A stretch of 11,404 nt of DNA. It comes from an uncultured Burkholderiales bacterium. GTDB taxonomy: Bacteria > Pseudomonadota > Gammaproteobacteria > Burkholderiales > Burkholderiaceae. Position 1 is the first letter of the stretch; every line of letters begins with the position of its first letter. The notes below the pieces were generated by a model. It ran no database searches. It saw only the letters and a program-made list of their open reading frames with translations, and was not told where the DNA came from. A program made the translations under genes and the position numbers. Positions 1-7,201 of the stretch are shown piece by piece. The DNA is taken from assembly GCA_937891045.1 (NCBI GenBank), contig CALBEV010000099.1, forward strand, positions 1-11,404, given 5' to 3'.

Positions 1-595
1 CTGCAATGTCATAGGCCGCCTCGTACAGCGCAATGCTGATGTTGCGGATGCGCTCGGCCAAGTCGGGGCCGATCATGGCCACCACTTGCGCAAAGCTGAT
101 GTTCTCGTCGTGCTCGCCCATCTCAGCCTTGGCTGCGGGCGTGAAGATCGGTTCGGGCAAGCGAGACGCATTCTTCAAGCCCGCGGGCAGCGGCACGCCG
201 CACACCGATTGGCTCTCTTGGTATTCCTTCCACCCGCTGCCCGCCAAATAGCCGCGCACCACGGCCTCCACCGGAATCGGTTTCAAGCGCCGCACCAGCA
301 TCGAGCGTTGCACCACGAAGGGTTTTTCGGCATCCGAGACCACGGTTTCGGGCGCGTCGCCGGTCAGGTGGTTGGGGCAAATGTGGCCAAGTTTGTCGAA
401 CCAAAACAGCGCCATTTGCGTGAGCAATGCGCCCTTGCCGGGGATGGGCTCGCCCATGACCACGTCAAACGCGCTGATGCGGTCCGAGGCCACCATCAGG
501 ATGCGGTCGTTGCCCACGGTGTAGTTGTCGCGCACCTTGCCGCGAGCCAGCAAAGGAAGAGAGCCGAGGGTGTGGGTGTGCAGGGTGGGGTTCAT
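1..595 (-). CDS. purC: Phosphoribosylaminoimidazole-succinocarboxamide synthase (SAICAR synthase), 3' end outside window
   Basis: PurC joins CAIR and L-aspartate with ATP to give SAICAR in cytoplasmic de novo purine synthesis. The reading frame opens with ATG at 595 and stays open for 198 codons to the left edge. Visible family signatures are GKVRD (about residues 19-23), [12 protein letters not shown] (about 36-47), [14 protein letters not shown] in the middle, and [19 protein letters not shown] towards the visible end; these form the nucleotide and substrate pockets of the SAICAR synthase fold. The spacing of the motifs fits the longer (about 300-residue) form, so roughly the last third is missing from the window. 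No Shine-Dalgarno sequence precedes the ATG (CAGCCCC lies directly upstream), and no alternative in-frame start is seen nearby. It lies 41 bp downstream of vapC on the same strand, with a candidate promoter of its own at 616-645. Identification is secure. Confidence 0.96.
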   Translation of the reverse strand, partial: MNPTLHTHTLGSLPLLARGKVRDNYTVGNDRILMVASDRISAFDVVMGEPIPGKGALLTQMALFWFDKLGHICPNHLTGDAPETVVSDAEKPFVVQRSMLVRRLKPIPVEAVVRGYLAGSGWKEYQESQSVCGVPLPAGLKNASRLPEPIFTPAAKAEMGEHDENISFAQVVAMIGPDLAERIRNISIALYEAAYDIA

Positions 596-615
596 GGGGC
601 TGTTTTCAAAAAAGC

Positions 616-645
616 ATTGTCGGGCGAGGGCGGGGCTTACATCAA
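616..645 (-). promoter_or_regulatory. Candidate purC promoter inside the vapC 3' end
   Basis: On the minus strand TTGATG (640-645) is separated by 18 bp from GACAAT (616-621), a plausible sigma-70 -35/-10 pair. A start about 7 bp downstream would leave a leader of only about 13 nt before the purC ATG at 595, consistent with the absent Shine-Dalgarno. The -35 overlaps the last codons and stop of vapC. Read by eye, not tested; it would let purC be expressed independently of the toxin-antitoxin transcript. Confidence 0.4.
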
Positions 646-1044
646 TTGCAAAGCGGGTGCAATGCGTTGCAGGTGCACAAAGTCGGCGTCTCGCGCCAGC
701 AAAGGCAACTCAGCTTCCAAAGCGCAGGCTGCCACCACACAGTCGATCGGGTTGCGCACCGTCAAGCCTTGCCAACGGCACCGCGCATACAGCAAGGCCG
801 CTTGCGCGTGCAAATGAGGCCAGTCTTCAGGCTCAAAGACATCGATGGCTTCGAGTGCCGTTTGCAAGGCCATGAAGTGGCTGGGCGAGCGTGCGCCTTG
901 CAGCACTTCTTGTAACACCACGGCGGGCATCAGCACACCTTGCGGTGAACGCAAAGCGCTGGCCACGGCCAGGTCGTGCCGCGAGCCGGTGGCGCGCAAG
1001 TACTCGACCCAGGCCGAGGTGTCGATCAAGACAGGGTTGCTCAC
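637..1044 (-). CDS. vapC: VapC-type PIN-domain ribonuclease toxin
   Basis: This 135-residue protein is a PIN-domain endoribonuclease, the toxin half of a type II toxin-antitoxin pair; VapC proteins usually cut tRNA or rRNA with Mg2+ at an acidic centre. The acidic residues are in place: D8 in LIDTSAW, E46 in LQEVLQG, D101 in [12 protein letters not shown], and D119 (with D121) in LLARDADF, so the toxin looks catalytically intact. Length is typical for VapC. The start is GTG at 1044, whose bases overlap the TGA of the upstream antitoxin gene (GTGA, 4-bp overlap), a normal arrangement for translational coupling of antitoxin and toxin. No ATG lies at an equivalent position. The RNA target cannot be told from sequence. 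Family call is confident; the gene symbol is given at family level only. Confidence 0.9.
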   Translation of the reverse strand: MSNPVLIDTSAWVEYLRATGSRHDLAVASALRSPQGVLMPAVVLQEVLQGARSPSHFMALQTALEAIDVFEPEDWPHLHAQAALLYARCRWQGLTVRNPIDCVVAACALEAELPLLARDADFVHLQRIAPALQLM

Positions 1045-1313
1045 GGGCGTTTGGCCAGTCGTTTGGTCTTGGCAGGCGGCGCTTCAGCGGCCATCAAACT
1101 GAACCCAGAAGGCAGGGCGAAGGCTTCATTCGGGTCATAGTCGTCGGCCAGCACGCCGCTGCCGCGCAAGGCCGTGATGGCGCTGTAGTCGGGCTTGCGG
1201 ATGAAGGCTTTGAGGGCGGCTTCGATGGCCGCTTTTTTGGTTTTGACGCCAGCGCGAAGCATGGCCTGGTGGACCAATTCGTCATCCAAAACAATGTTGG
1301 TGCGGGTTTCCAT
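1041..1313 (-). CDS. vapB: VapB-type ribbon-helix-helix antitoxin
   Basis: A 90-residue protein starting METRTNIVLDDELV. The N-terminal half (about residues 2-38, with LDDELVHQAMLRAGVKTKKA) matches the ribbon-helix-helix DNA-binding fold of VapB antitoxins, and the following segment with ALRGSG is the usual start of the toxin-binding tail. VapB neutralises VapC by wrapping over the PIN active site and, with VapC, represses its own promoter. The frame could be extended 13 codons upstream to 1352, but the ATG at 1313 is preceded by AGGAGG at 7-nt spacing, and the extension would run through the operator, so 1313 is chosen. The C-terminus is rather long and basic ([12 protein letters not shown]); this tail is longer than I expect for this subfamily. 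It overlaps vapC by 4 bp. The pair interrupts the pyk-fba / purC gene string. Confidence 0.88.
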   Translation of the reverse strand: METRTNIVLDDELVHQAMLRAGVKTKKAAIEAALKAFIRKPDYSAITALRGSGVLADDYDPNEAFALPSGFSLMAAEAPPAKTKRLAKRP

Positions 1314-1343
1314 GGTGCTCCTCCTGTTCAAAGAGAAGGGGAT

Positions 1344-1372
1344 TTTATACACATTTTTTGTGTATATGTCAC
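1344..1372 (-). promoter_or_regulatory. vapBC promoter with palindromic operator in the spacer
   Basis: On the minus strand GTGACA (1367-1372) and TATAAA (1344-1349) are separated by exactly 17 bp, a good sigma-70 promoter. The spacer is almost wholly occupied by a perfect inverted repeat: TATACACA (1346-1353), five T, TGTGTATA (1359-1366). A palindrome between -35 and -10 is where a VapB or VapBC complex would be expected to bind to autorepress. The dyad is seen directly; promoter and operator function are inferred. Confidence 0.65.
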
Positions 1373-1385
1373 CAAATCTTGGTGA
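1369..1385. other. Perfect small hairpin directly after the fba stop codon
   Basis: TCACCAA (1369-1375) and TTGGTGA (1379-1385) form a 7-bp stem with a 3-nt loop, ending one base before the fba stop codon (1386-1388). No run of T follows on the minus strand, so it is a poor intrinsic terminator; it also overlaps the -35 of the vapBC promoter. It may stabilise the pyk-fba mRNA 3' end or be a second operator half; undecided. Confidence 0.4.
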
Positions 1386-2450
1386 TCAGTGCACCAATTG
1401 CGCCAACAAACCTTGTTGGTATTTGGCCGCCATCATTTGCAAAGGCGTGCCCTTGATTTTACTGCCTTGGCCTTCACAGCCGAACTCGAGGTAGCGCTGT
1501 TTGCAAATCGCTTTGGCGGCTTCGCGGGCGGGCTTGAGCCATTCGCGGGCGTCAAATTTCTCGGGGTTTTCAGCCAAGAATTGGCGCACCGCGGCGGTCA
1601 TGGCCAAGCGGACATCGGTGTCGATGTTGATCTTGCGCACACCGTGTTTGATGGCTTCTTGAATCTCGCTCACCGGCACGCCGTAGGTTTCTTTCATCTT
1701 GCCGCCGAATTGGTTGATGCGTGCCAGCAGGTCTTGGGGGACGCTGCTCGAGCCGTGCATCACCAAATGCGTGTTCGGGATGCGGGCATGGATGGCTTTG
1801 ACGCGGCTGATGGCCAACACGTCGCCGGTGGGCGGGCGCGTGAATTTATAGGCGCCGTGGCTGGTGCCAATGGCGATCGCCAACGCATCGAGTTGCGTGG
1901 CTTGGACAAACTGCGCCGCCTCTTCGGGGTCGGTCAGCATTTGGCTGTGGTCGAGTTTGCCCACTGCGCCCACGCCGTCCTCTTCGCCCGCTTCGCCGGT
2001 TTCCAACGAGCCCAAGCAACCGAGTTCGCCTTCCACCGTGGCACCAATCGCATGGGCCATGGCCACCACTTTTTGTGTGACGCTCACGTTGTAGTCAAAG
2101 CTTGAAGGTGTTTTGCCGTCTTCCATGAGGGAGCCGTCCATCATCACCGAACCAAAACCCAGGTTCAGGGCGCCTTGGCAAATGGCGGGCGACGTGCCGT
2201 GGTCTTGGTGCATCACCAAAGGAATGTGGGGATAAGACTCGGTGGCCGCTTGAATCAGGTGTTTGATGAAGGGCTCGCCGGCGTATTTGCGTGCACCCGC
2301 GCTGGCTTGCAGGATGACGGGCGCACCCACTTCATCAGCCGCAGCCATGACGGCTTGCACTTGCTCGAGGTTGTTCACATTGAAAGCGGGGATGCCATAG
2401 CCGTTTTCGGCGGCATGGTCCAAGAGTTCGCGCATTGAAACTAAAGCCAT
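1386..2450 (-). CDS. fba: Class II fructose-bisphosphate aldolase (CbbA/Fba type)
   Basis: A zinc-dependent aldolase that splits fructose-1,6-bisphosphate into DHAP and glyceraldehyde-3-phosphate in glycolysis, and runs in reverse in gluconeogenesis and the Calvin cycle. The protein is 354 residues, the usual length of the proteobacterial CbbA-like class IIB group. Visible active-site elements are HQDHG (residues 81-85, catalytic D83 and zinc ligand H84), GTSHGAYKF around H198, [10 protein letters not shown] with H232, and KINIDTDVR (273-281) for phosphate binding. The ATG at 2450 is preceded by AAGGAC about 8 nt upstream. It lies 27 bp downstream of pyk with no terminator between them, so the two are almost certainly one transcript. 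The Calvin-cycle paralogue cannot be excluded by sequence alone, but no cbb genes are nearby. Identification is secure. Confidence 0.97.
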   Translation of the reverse strand: MALVSMRELLDHAAENGYGIPAFNVNNLEQVQAVMAAADEVGAPVILQASAGARKYAGEPFIKHLIQAATESYPHIPLVMHQDHGTSPAICQGALNLGFGSVMMDGSLMEDGKTPSSFDYNVSVTQKVVAMAHAIGATVEGELGCLGSLETGEAGEEDGVGAVGKLDHSQMLTDPEEAAQFVQATQLDALAIAIGTSHGAYKFTRPPTGDVLAISRVKAIHARIPNTHLVMHGSSSVPQDLLARINQFGGKMKETYGVPVSEIQEAIKHGVRKINIDTDVRLAMTAAVRQFLAENPEKFDAREWLKPAREAAKAICKQRYLEFGCEGQGSKIKGTPLQMMAAKYQQGLLAQLVH

Positions 2451-2477
2451 GAAACAAGTCCTTGAAAACTAAAAAAA

Positions 2478-3911
2478 TTAGACGACGCGGCTGATTTTCA
2501 GCATGTTGGTGCCGCCGGGTGAGCCCATCGGTTCACCACAGGTGATGGCATACACATCGCCGGCGTTGACGATGCCACGTTTTTTCAAATGCACTTCGGC
2601 CTGGGCCAAAGCGGCATCTCGATCGGTGCAAGTGTCCATCAGCAAAGCGTGCACATTGCGGTAGAGCGCCATGCGGCGTTGGGTGCGCTCGGTGGTGGTC
2701 AGGGCGTAAATGGGAATGTGGATGCGGTGGCGGCTCATCCACAAAGGCGTGGAGCCCGATTCAGTGAGGGCCACGATGGCCTTGGCGCCCAAATGGTGCG
2801 CGGTGAACAAGGCGCCCATGGCAATGGTTTGGTCGATGAACTGAAACTGCTTGCCGGTGAAGTCGGCGTCCAGCGCCACGTCTTCAGCCTCTTCGGCGGC
2901 TTTGCAAATTTGCGCCATTTGCAGCACTGTCTCCAAGGGATATTTGCCAACAGCGGTTTCGGCACTCAGCATGACGGCGTCGGTGCCATCGAGCACGGCG
3001 TTGGCCACGTCACTCACCTCGGCGCGGGTGGGCACCGGGTTGGTGATCATGCTCTCCATCATTTGCGTGGCAGTGATCACCACTTTGTCCATCTCGCGGG
3101 CCATTTTGATCATGCGCTTTTGCAGCGCGGGCACGGCTGCGTTGCCCACCTCGACCGCCAAGTCGCCCCGCGCGACCATGATGCCGTCGCTGGCACGCAA
3201 AATGTCTTCCAAGTGGGGAATGGCTTCAAAGCGCTCGATCTTGGCAATCAGCCCAGGCTTGTGTTTGAACGGCTCGGCGGCCACGTTGCACAACTGGCGG
3301 GCCATTTCCATGTCGGTGGCGCTTTTCGGGAAACTCACCGCCACATAGTCGGCTTGAAAGGCCATGGCGGTTTTAATGTCCTCCATGTCTTTGCCCGTGA
3401 GGGCTGGTGCGGTCAGGCCTCCGCCTTGTTTGTTGATGCCTTTGTTGTTGGAGAGTTCGCCGCCCATCTTCACCGTGGTGTGGACTTGCTCGCCTTTGAC
3501 GGCGTCGACGGTGAGCACAATCAGTCCGTCATTGAGCAGCAGCAAGTCGCCAGCTTTCACATCGCGCGGCAATTCTTTGTAATCCAAGCCCACGCCTTGC
3601 AAATCGCCGGGCTCGGTGCGCGAGGCGTCCAGCACAAATTTGGCACCGTTTTCCAGCATGACTTTGCCATGGGCGAATTTGCCGACGCGGATTTTGGGGC
3701 CCTGCAAATCGGCCATGATCGCCACCACCTTGCCGGCCCGCTTGGCCGCTTCGCGCACCAGGTTGGCACGGTCCACATGGTCTTGCGCTTGGCCGTGGCT
3801 GAAATTCAAGCGCACCACATTCACACCGGCTTTGATCATTTGCTCCAGTACCGCCAGATCGCTGGAAGCGGGGCCGAGGGTGGCAACGATTTTGGTGGCG
3901 TGCAGCGGCAT
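2478..3911 (-). CDS. pyk: Pyruvate kinase
   Basis: Pyruvate kinase transfers phosphate from PEP to ADP, the last and largely irreversible step of glycolysis. The 477-residue protein has the complete order of family motifs: TKIVATLGPASSD at the N-terminus, VVRLNFSHG (32-40), GPKIRVGKF (71-79), the signature IAKIERFEA (222-230) with catalytic K224 and metal ligand E226, MVARGDLAVEVG (245-256) with D250, and ITATQMMESM (279-288). The C-terminal domain includes ALTESGSTPLWMSRHR, the region that holds regulatory ligands in other pyruvate kinases. The ATG at 3911 has AAGGAC upstream within the same CAAGGACTT context as fba. It is the first gene of the pyk-fba unit and diverges from the CRP/FNR-family gene across a 146-bp intergenic region. 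Which isozyme type (pykA or pykF) cannot be decided, so only pyk is given. Confidence 0.97.
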   Translation of the reverse strand: MPLHATKIVATLGPASSDLAVLEQMIKAGVNVVRLNFSHGQAQDHVDRANLVREAAKRAGKVVAIMADLQGPKIRVGKFAHGKVMLENGAKFVLDASRTEPGDLQGVGLDYKELPRDVKAGDLLLLNDGLIVLTVDAVKGEQVHTTVKMGGELSNNKGINKQGGGLTAPALTGKDMEDIKTAMAFQADYVAVSFPKSATDMEMARQLCNVAAEPFKHKPGLIAKIERFEAIPHLEDILRASDGIMVARGDLAVEVGNAAVPALQKRMIKMAREMDKVVITATQMMESMITNPVPTRAEVSDVANAVLDGTDAVMLSAETAVGKYPLETVLQMAQICKAAEEAEDVALDADFTGKQFQFIDQTIAMGALFTAHHLGAKAIVALTESGSTPLWMSRHRIHIPIYALTTTERTQRRMALYRNVHALLMDTCTDRDAALAQAEVHLKKRGIVNAGDVYAITCGEPMGSPGGTNMLKISRVV

Positions 3912-4057
3912 GGAAGTCCTTGAAATGAGCCGCTATTGTCACACGCTGACAAGTCAGATTGGCTTGGTTGGGCGGGGTCGGTCAGCGCGAGTCGCACTCA
4001 CGCATTGCGAAAGTGGGGCTGACACATGGCCAGGGCATCTGACACTAAAGTGCAGCC
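3912..4057. promoter_or_regulatory. Divergent pyk / regulator intergenic region with clustered TGACA/TGTCA dyads
   Basis: The region carries a perfect 17-bp dyad TTGTCA-N5-TGACAA (3936-3952), an overlapping dyad CTGACAAGTCAG (3946-3957), and two direct CTGACAC copies 20 bp apart (4019-4025 and 4039-4045) just before the regulator gene. On the minus strand GACAAT (3935-3940) is a candidate pyk -10 with no good -35; the first dyad overlaps it. For the rightward gene no Shine-Dalgarno is seen before ATG 4058, and CTGACA (4019-4024) could be a -35. These positions suggest regulator binding, possibly autoregulation, but this is inference. Confidence 0.45.
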
Positions 4058-4717
4058 ATGAACATCGACAGTTTCAGCTTTGACACCTTGATTCATGGCC
4101 AGCATCTGCCGGGCTTGCAAATGCTGGCGCGGCAAGGTCAAGTGCGCCATTACCGCAAAAGCACCTTGTTGATTCAGCAAGGTGACAGCGGCCATGTGCT
4201 TTATGTGGTGTTGAGTGGGCGGCTGCGGGAATATGCGCTTTCTGACGACAGCAAGCCGCGCGAAATCACCTTGGCCGTGGTGGGTGCCGGGCACTTGGTG
4301 GGTGCGCTGGCTTTGGATGAAGGGCCGCATTGCGCCAGCGTGGTCACTTTGACACCGGTGGTCTGCGCCGTGGTCAGCCGCGATGCCGCCTTGGCCGTGT
4401 TGCGCCACAACCCCGGGCTGGCACTGGATGTCTTGCAACTGGCCTTGGAGCGGGTGCGCATGGCCACCGAAACCACCCGGCTGGCCTTGTTTTCCGACGC
4501 CTACAGCCGACTCAGCGCCTTGTTGCAGCGCCAAGAGGCTGAACGCGAGGCTTGGTGTGCAGCCCCGGCCATGACCCACGCCCAAATGGCGCAGCACATT
4601 GGTTGCAGCCGGGAAATGGTCAGCCGCTTGCTCAAAGAGCTGGTGGTGGGGGGCTATGTGGTCCGAGAACCCGACCGGGTCTACCGGGTCCGCAAGCGAT
4701 TGCCCACACGCTGGTAA
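4058..4717 (+). CDS. CRP/FNR-family transcriptional regulator
   Basis: A 219-residue two-domain regulator. Residues about 15-120 form the cyclic-nucleotide-binding-like beta-barrel (LLIQQGDSGHVLYVVLSGRL near 37-56, with the typical GDSG and SGR turns); about 122-155 is the dimerisation helix (LDVLQLALERVRM); about 171-205 is the winged helix-turn-helix of the Crp type, with recognition helix CSREMVSRLLKEL (183-195). That helix keeps R185, E186 and R190 in the positions that read the CRP half-site, and S189 as in the ExxSR pattern of FNR. The four cysteines (92, 103, 167, 183) are scattered and there is no N-terminal cysteine cluster, so an oxygen-sensing 4Fe-4S FNR role is unlikely. The effector is unknown. 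It diverges from pyk and lies 117 bp before the desaturase on the same strand. The family is certain; the regulon is not. Confidence 0.9.
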   Translation: MNIDSFSFDTLIHGQHLPGLQMLARQGQVRHYRKSTLLIQQGDSGHVLYVVLSGRLREYALSDDSKPREITLAVVGAGHLVGALALDEGPHCASVVTLTPVVCAVVSRDAALAVLRHNPGLALDVLQLALERVRMATETTRLALFSDAYSRLSALLQRQEAEREAWCAAPAMTHAQMAQHIGCSREMVSRLLKELVVGGYVVREPDRVYRVRKRLPTRW

Positions 4718-4720
4718 GGC

Positions 4721-4751
4721 TTCGCTCAAGCAGGCCCCAACTGGCTACAAT
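4721..4751 (+). promoter_or_regulatory. Candidate desaturase promoter
   Basis: TACAAT (4746-4751) is a good -10 sequence immediately after the regulator gene. A weak -35 (TTCGCT, 4721-4726) lies 19 bp upstream. Transcription would begin near 4758, giving a leader of about 77 nt before ATG 4835 and ruling out the TTG at 4751 as the start codon. Read by eye only. Confidence 0.45.
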
Positions 4752-4809
4752 TGGGCTACGGACTGAGAAAAACAACAAACTTGCTTTTCTTTGCGCATGG
4801 CCCCCTTTT

Positions 4810-4828
4810 TTTGGTGCACCAAAGCACC
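4810..4828 (+). promoter_or_regulatory. Palindrome with alternative hairpin in the desaturase leader
   Basis: TTTGGTGCACCAAA (4810-4823) is a perfect 14-bp palindrome 11 bp before the desaturase ATG. Its inner GGTGC (4813-4817) can instead pair with GCACC (4824-4828), giving two mutually exclusive RNA or DNA structures where a ribosome-binding site would be. It may be a repressor operator or a translational control element. The symmetry is seen; the function is inferred. Confidence 0.4.
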
Positions 4829-4834
4829 TGTTTT

Positions 4835-5926
4835 ATGACCAATCCTGAACAACCCATTCCTCTGAACGAGCCCATGCCCCACCGCAAGGTGATCCGCGAG
4901 TGGCTGGTGCCCTTGTCTGACCGCGTCACGTTTGGCGCCATTGCCTTGTTGCTGATGGATTACGCCATTTGGGCCGGCTTTTTGGCTGGCACCGTGTTCT
5001 TCGAGGCTTGGTGGGCCAAATTGTTGTGCGCCGTGGCCATGGGTTTCACCATTGGCCGCTTGTTCATCATTGGCCATGACGCTTGCCACCAAAGCCTGAC
5101 ACCCCACCGTGGCCTGAACAAATGGCTGGGCCGCATTGCCTTTCTGCCCTCGCTCACCACTTACAGCTTGTGGGACATCGGCCACAACGTGGTGCACCAC
5201 GGCTACACCAACCTCAAAGGTTTCGACTTTGTCTGGGCCCCGCTCACCCAAGCAGAATTTGCCAAGCTCTCTTGGATGGGTCGTTTGTTGGACCGCATCT
5301 ACCGCAGTGGCTGGGCCCCCGGTCTGTATTACATGATTGAAATTTGGTGGAAAAAAATGGTCTTCCCCACCGCCAAAGAAATGCCCACCCGCCGCCCCAT
5401 TTTTGTGCGCGACAGCTGGCTGATCACCGCCTTTGCCGCCTTGTGGATTGGCGGCATCGTGTTCGCCGCTTTGGCCACCAACCAGTCGGTGCTGTGGTTG
5501 TTGTTCTGCAGTTTTGTGGTGCCGTTCTTGTTCTGGTGCGCCATGATTGGCTTCGTGGTCTATGTGCACCACACCCATGTGAAAGTGTCTTGGCACGATG
5601 ATCGGAGCGCTTGGGCCAAAGCCCAGCCCTTCGTGTCCACCACGGTGCACCTCACATTCCCTTTGAAAATTGGCGCGCTGATGCACCACATCATGGAGCA
5701 CACCGCCCACCATGTGGACATGAGCATCCCGCTGTACCGCTTGAAGCAAGCGCAAAACAAGCTGGAAACCTTGCTGCCCGGGCGCATCATCGTGCAGCCG
5801 TTCTCTTGGCGCTGGTATTTCCAAACCGCCCGCGACTGCAAGCTGTACGACTTCACCCGCCAGTGTTGGACCGACTACAAAGGCCGCGCCACCAGCACAC
5901 CGCCTGCAGGTTTAACGGCGGCTTAA
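4835..5926 (+). CDS. Membrane fatty acid desaturase (three-histidine-box family)
   Basis: An integral-membrane di-iron desaturase of the FA_desaturase family that inserts a cis double bond into acyl chains, most resembling the delta-12/omega-6-like bacterial group. With the ATG at 4835 it has 363 residues. All three histidine boxes are present: HDACH (81-85), HNVVHH (117-122) and EHTAHH (288-293, i.e. H289, H292, H293), so it should bind both irons. Hydrophobic spans lie at about 33-57, 60-82, 198-216 and 218-245, in the usual two hairpins with the boxes on the cytoplasmic side. The frame runs open back to a TTG at 4751, but that lies on the candidate -10, and MTNPEQPIPL is a normal start; no strong Shine-Dalgarno is visible. 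It follows the CRP/FNR-family regulator by 117 bp and ends in a strong terminator. Substrate position and electron donor cannot be told. Confidence 0.9.
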   Translation: MTNPEQPIPLNEPMPHRKVIREWLVPLSDRVTFGAIALLLMDYAIWAGFLAGTVFFEAWWAKLLCAVAMGFTIGRLFIIGHDACHQSLTPHRGLNKWLGRIAFLPSLTTYSLWDIGHNVVHHGYTNLKGFDFVWAPLTQAEFAKLSWMGRLLDRIYRSGWAPGLYYMIEIWWKKMVFPTAKEMPTRRPIFVRDSWLITAFAALWIGGIVFAALATNQSVLWLLFCSFVVPFLFWCAMIGFVVYVHHTHVKVSWHDDRSAWAKAQPFVSTTVHLTFPLKIGALMHHIMEHTAHHVDMSIPLYRLKQAQNKLETLLPGRIIVQPFSWRWYFQTARDCKLYDFTRQCWTDYKGRATSTPPAGLTAA

Positions 5927-5942
5927 AGCGACCTCAGCCCGC

Positions 5943-5980
5943 CAACAAAAAGCCCCGTGAGGACACGGGGCTTTTTGTTG
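5943..5980. terminator. Bidirectional intrinsic terminator between desaturase and pgk
   Basis: A perfect 17-bp stem with a 4-nt AGGA loop: GCCCCGTG (5952-5959) pairs with CACGGGGC (5964-5971), flanked by AAAAA (5947-5951) and TTTTT (5972-5976), with CAAC/GTTG at the ends. The G+C stem followed by a T run on either strand makes it work in both directions, ending the rightward desaturase transcript (stop at 5926) and the leftward pgk transcript (stop at 5993). Confidence 0.95.
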
Positions 5981-5992
5981 CCTGAGCCGTTT

Positions 5993-7186
5993 TCAGCCTG
6001 CAGCGCGCTTCATCAAAATCTCAAACGCGGGCAGGGTTTTGCCCTCCAGCACTTCCAGGAAAGCGCCGCCGCCGGTGGAGATGTAGCCGATTTGGGGCTC
6101 AATGCCGTACTTGGCGATCGCCGCCAAGGTGTCGCCGCCACCGGCGATGCTGAAAGCGTCGGAGTCGGCAATCGCGTGGGCCACCACCTTGGTGCCGTTC
6201 TCAAAAGCCGCGAACTCGAACACGCCCATCGGGCCGTTCCAAACGATGGTGCCCGCCGCTTTCAGTTGCGCGGCCAAACGCGCCGCAGTGTCGGGGCCGA
6301 TGTCCAAAATCAGGTCGTCGTCGGCCACCTCGGTGGCTTTTTTCACCGTGGCCGGGGCGTCTGCGCCAAAAGATTTGGCGCACACCACATCGGTGGGAAT
6401 CGGCACTTCCGCGCCGCGTGCCTTCATGGCCTCGATCACCGCTTTGGCCTCGCTCACCAGATCCGGCTCGGCCAAGGACTTGCCAATCTTCATGCCCGCG
6501 GCCAGCATGAAGGTGTTGGCGATGCCGCCACCCACGATCAGTTGGTCCACGTTCTTGGCCAGCGCTTGCAAGATGGTGAGTTTGGTGCTGACCTTGCTGC
6601 CGGCCACGATGGCCGCCAGCGGGCGCTTCGGGTTGGCCAGTGCCTTGGTGATGGCGTCAATCTCAGCCGACAGCAGCGGCCCGGCGCAAGCGATCGGGGC
6701 AAATTGCGCGATGCCGTAGGTGGTGCCCTCGGCGCGGTGCGCGGTGCCAAAGGCGTCGTTCACATAGATGTCGCACAGCGCGGCCATTTGTTGGGCGAGT
6801 GCTTCGCTGTTCTTTTTCTCGCCCTTGTTGACCCGGCAGTTCTCCAGCATCAACACTTGGCCGGGGGCCACCGTCACGCCGCCGACCCAGTCGGCCAGCA
6901 CGGGCACGTCGCGGCCCAGCAACTCGCCCAAGCGTTTGGCCACGGGCGCGAGGGAGTCTTCGGGTTTGAACTCGCCTTCGGTGGGGCGGCCCAAATGGCT
7001 GGTGACCATGACGGCGGCACCGGCGTCCAGCGCCATTTGGATGCAGGGCACGGAGGCGCGGATGCGGGTGTCTTCGCTGATCTGGCCGTGGTCGTCAAAC
7101 GGCACGTTCAGGTCGGCGCGGATGAAGACGCGTTGATCCTTGGCGCGGCCTTGAGCGCACAGATCGGCGAAGCGAATGATGTTCAT
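5993..7186 (-). CDS. pgk: Phosphoglycerate kinase
   Basis: Phosphoglycerate kinase interconverts 1,3-bisphosphoglycerate + ADP and 3-phosphoglycerate + ATP in glycolysis, gluconeogenesis and the Calvin cycle. The 397-residue monomer has both Rossmann-like domains complete: [13 protein letters not shown] (20-32, with D25 and N27), SHLGRP (63-68), the R118 region [22 protein letters not shown] (143-151), the hinge and nucleotide region AGSKVSTKL (195-203), WNGPMGVFE (316-324), GGGDT (349-353) and STGGGAFLE (370-378). The ATG at 7186 is preceded by GGAGA at normal spacing. It is convergent with the desaturase, sharing the terminator at 5943-5980, and is separated from pyk-fba by the regulator/desaturase pair. 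A mobile element lies 76 bp upstream of its start. Identification is secure. Confidence 0.97.
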   Translation of the reverse strand: MNIIRFADLCAQGRAKDQRVFIRADLNVPFDDHGQISEDTRIRASVPCIQMALDAGAAVMVTSHLGRPTEGEFKPEDSLAPVAKRLGELLGRDVPVLADWVGGVTVAPGQVLMLENCRVNKGEKKNSEALAQQMAALCDIYVNDAFGTAHRAEGTTYGIAQFAPIACAGPLLSAEIDAITKALANPKRPLAAIVAGSKVSTKLTILQALAKNVDQLIVGGGIANTFMLAAGMKIGKSLAEPDLVSEAKAVIEAMKARGAEVPIPTDVVCAKSFGADAPATVKKATEVADDDLILDIGPDTAARLAAQLKAAGTIVWNGPMGVFEFAAFENGTKVVAHAIADSDAFSIAGGGDTLAAIAKYGIEPQIGYISTGGGAFLEVLEGKTLPAFEILMKRAAG

Positions 7187-7201
7187 GGGGTTTGTCTCCG
7201 T

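Noticed and set aside
1314..1352. Upstream 13-codon extension of the antitoxin
   Set aside because: It overlaps the promoter and operator, while the ATG at 1313 has a strong AGGAGG at proper spacing.
2589..3923. Long open frame (444 codons) on the + strand opposite pyruvate kinase
   Set aside because: It is exactly antisense to pyk, its translation is rich in His/Gly/Ala/Val as expected from the codon bias of the real strand, and it matches no family I recognise.
4058..4717. Regulator as an oxygen-sensing FNR/ANR
   Set aside because: The N-terminal cysteine cluster needed for the 4Fe-4S centre is missing; the four cysteines are scattered.
4745..5824. 359-codon open frame antisense to the desaturase
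   Set aside because: His/Gln/Gly-rich shadow frame; the desaturase frame has all three histidine boxes and membrane spans.
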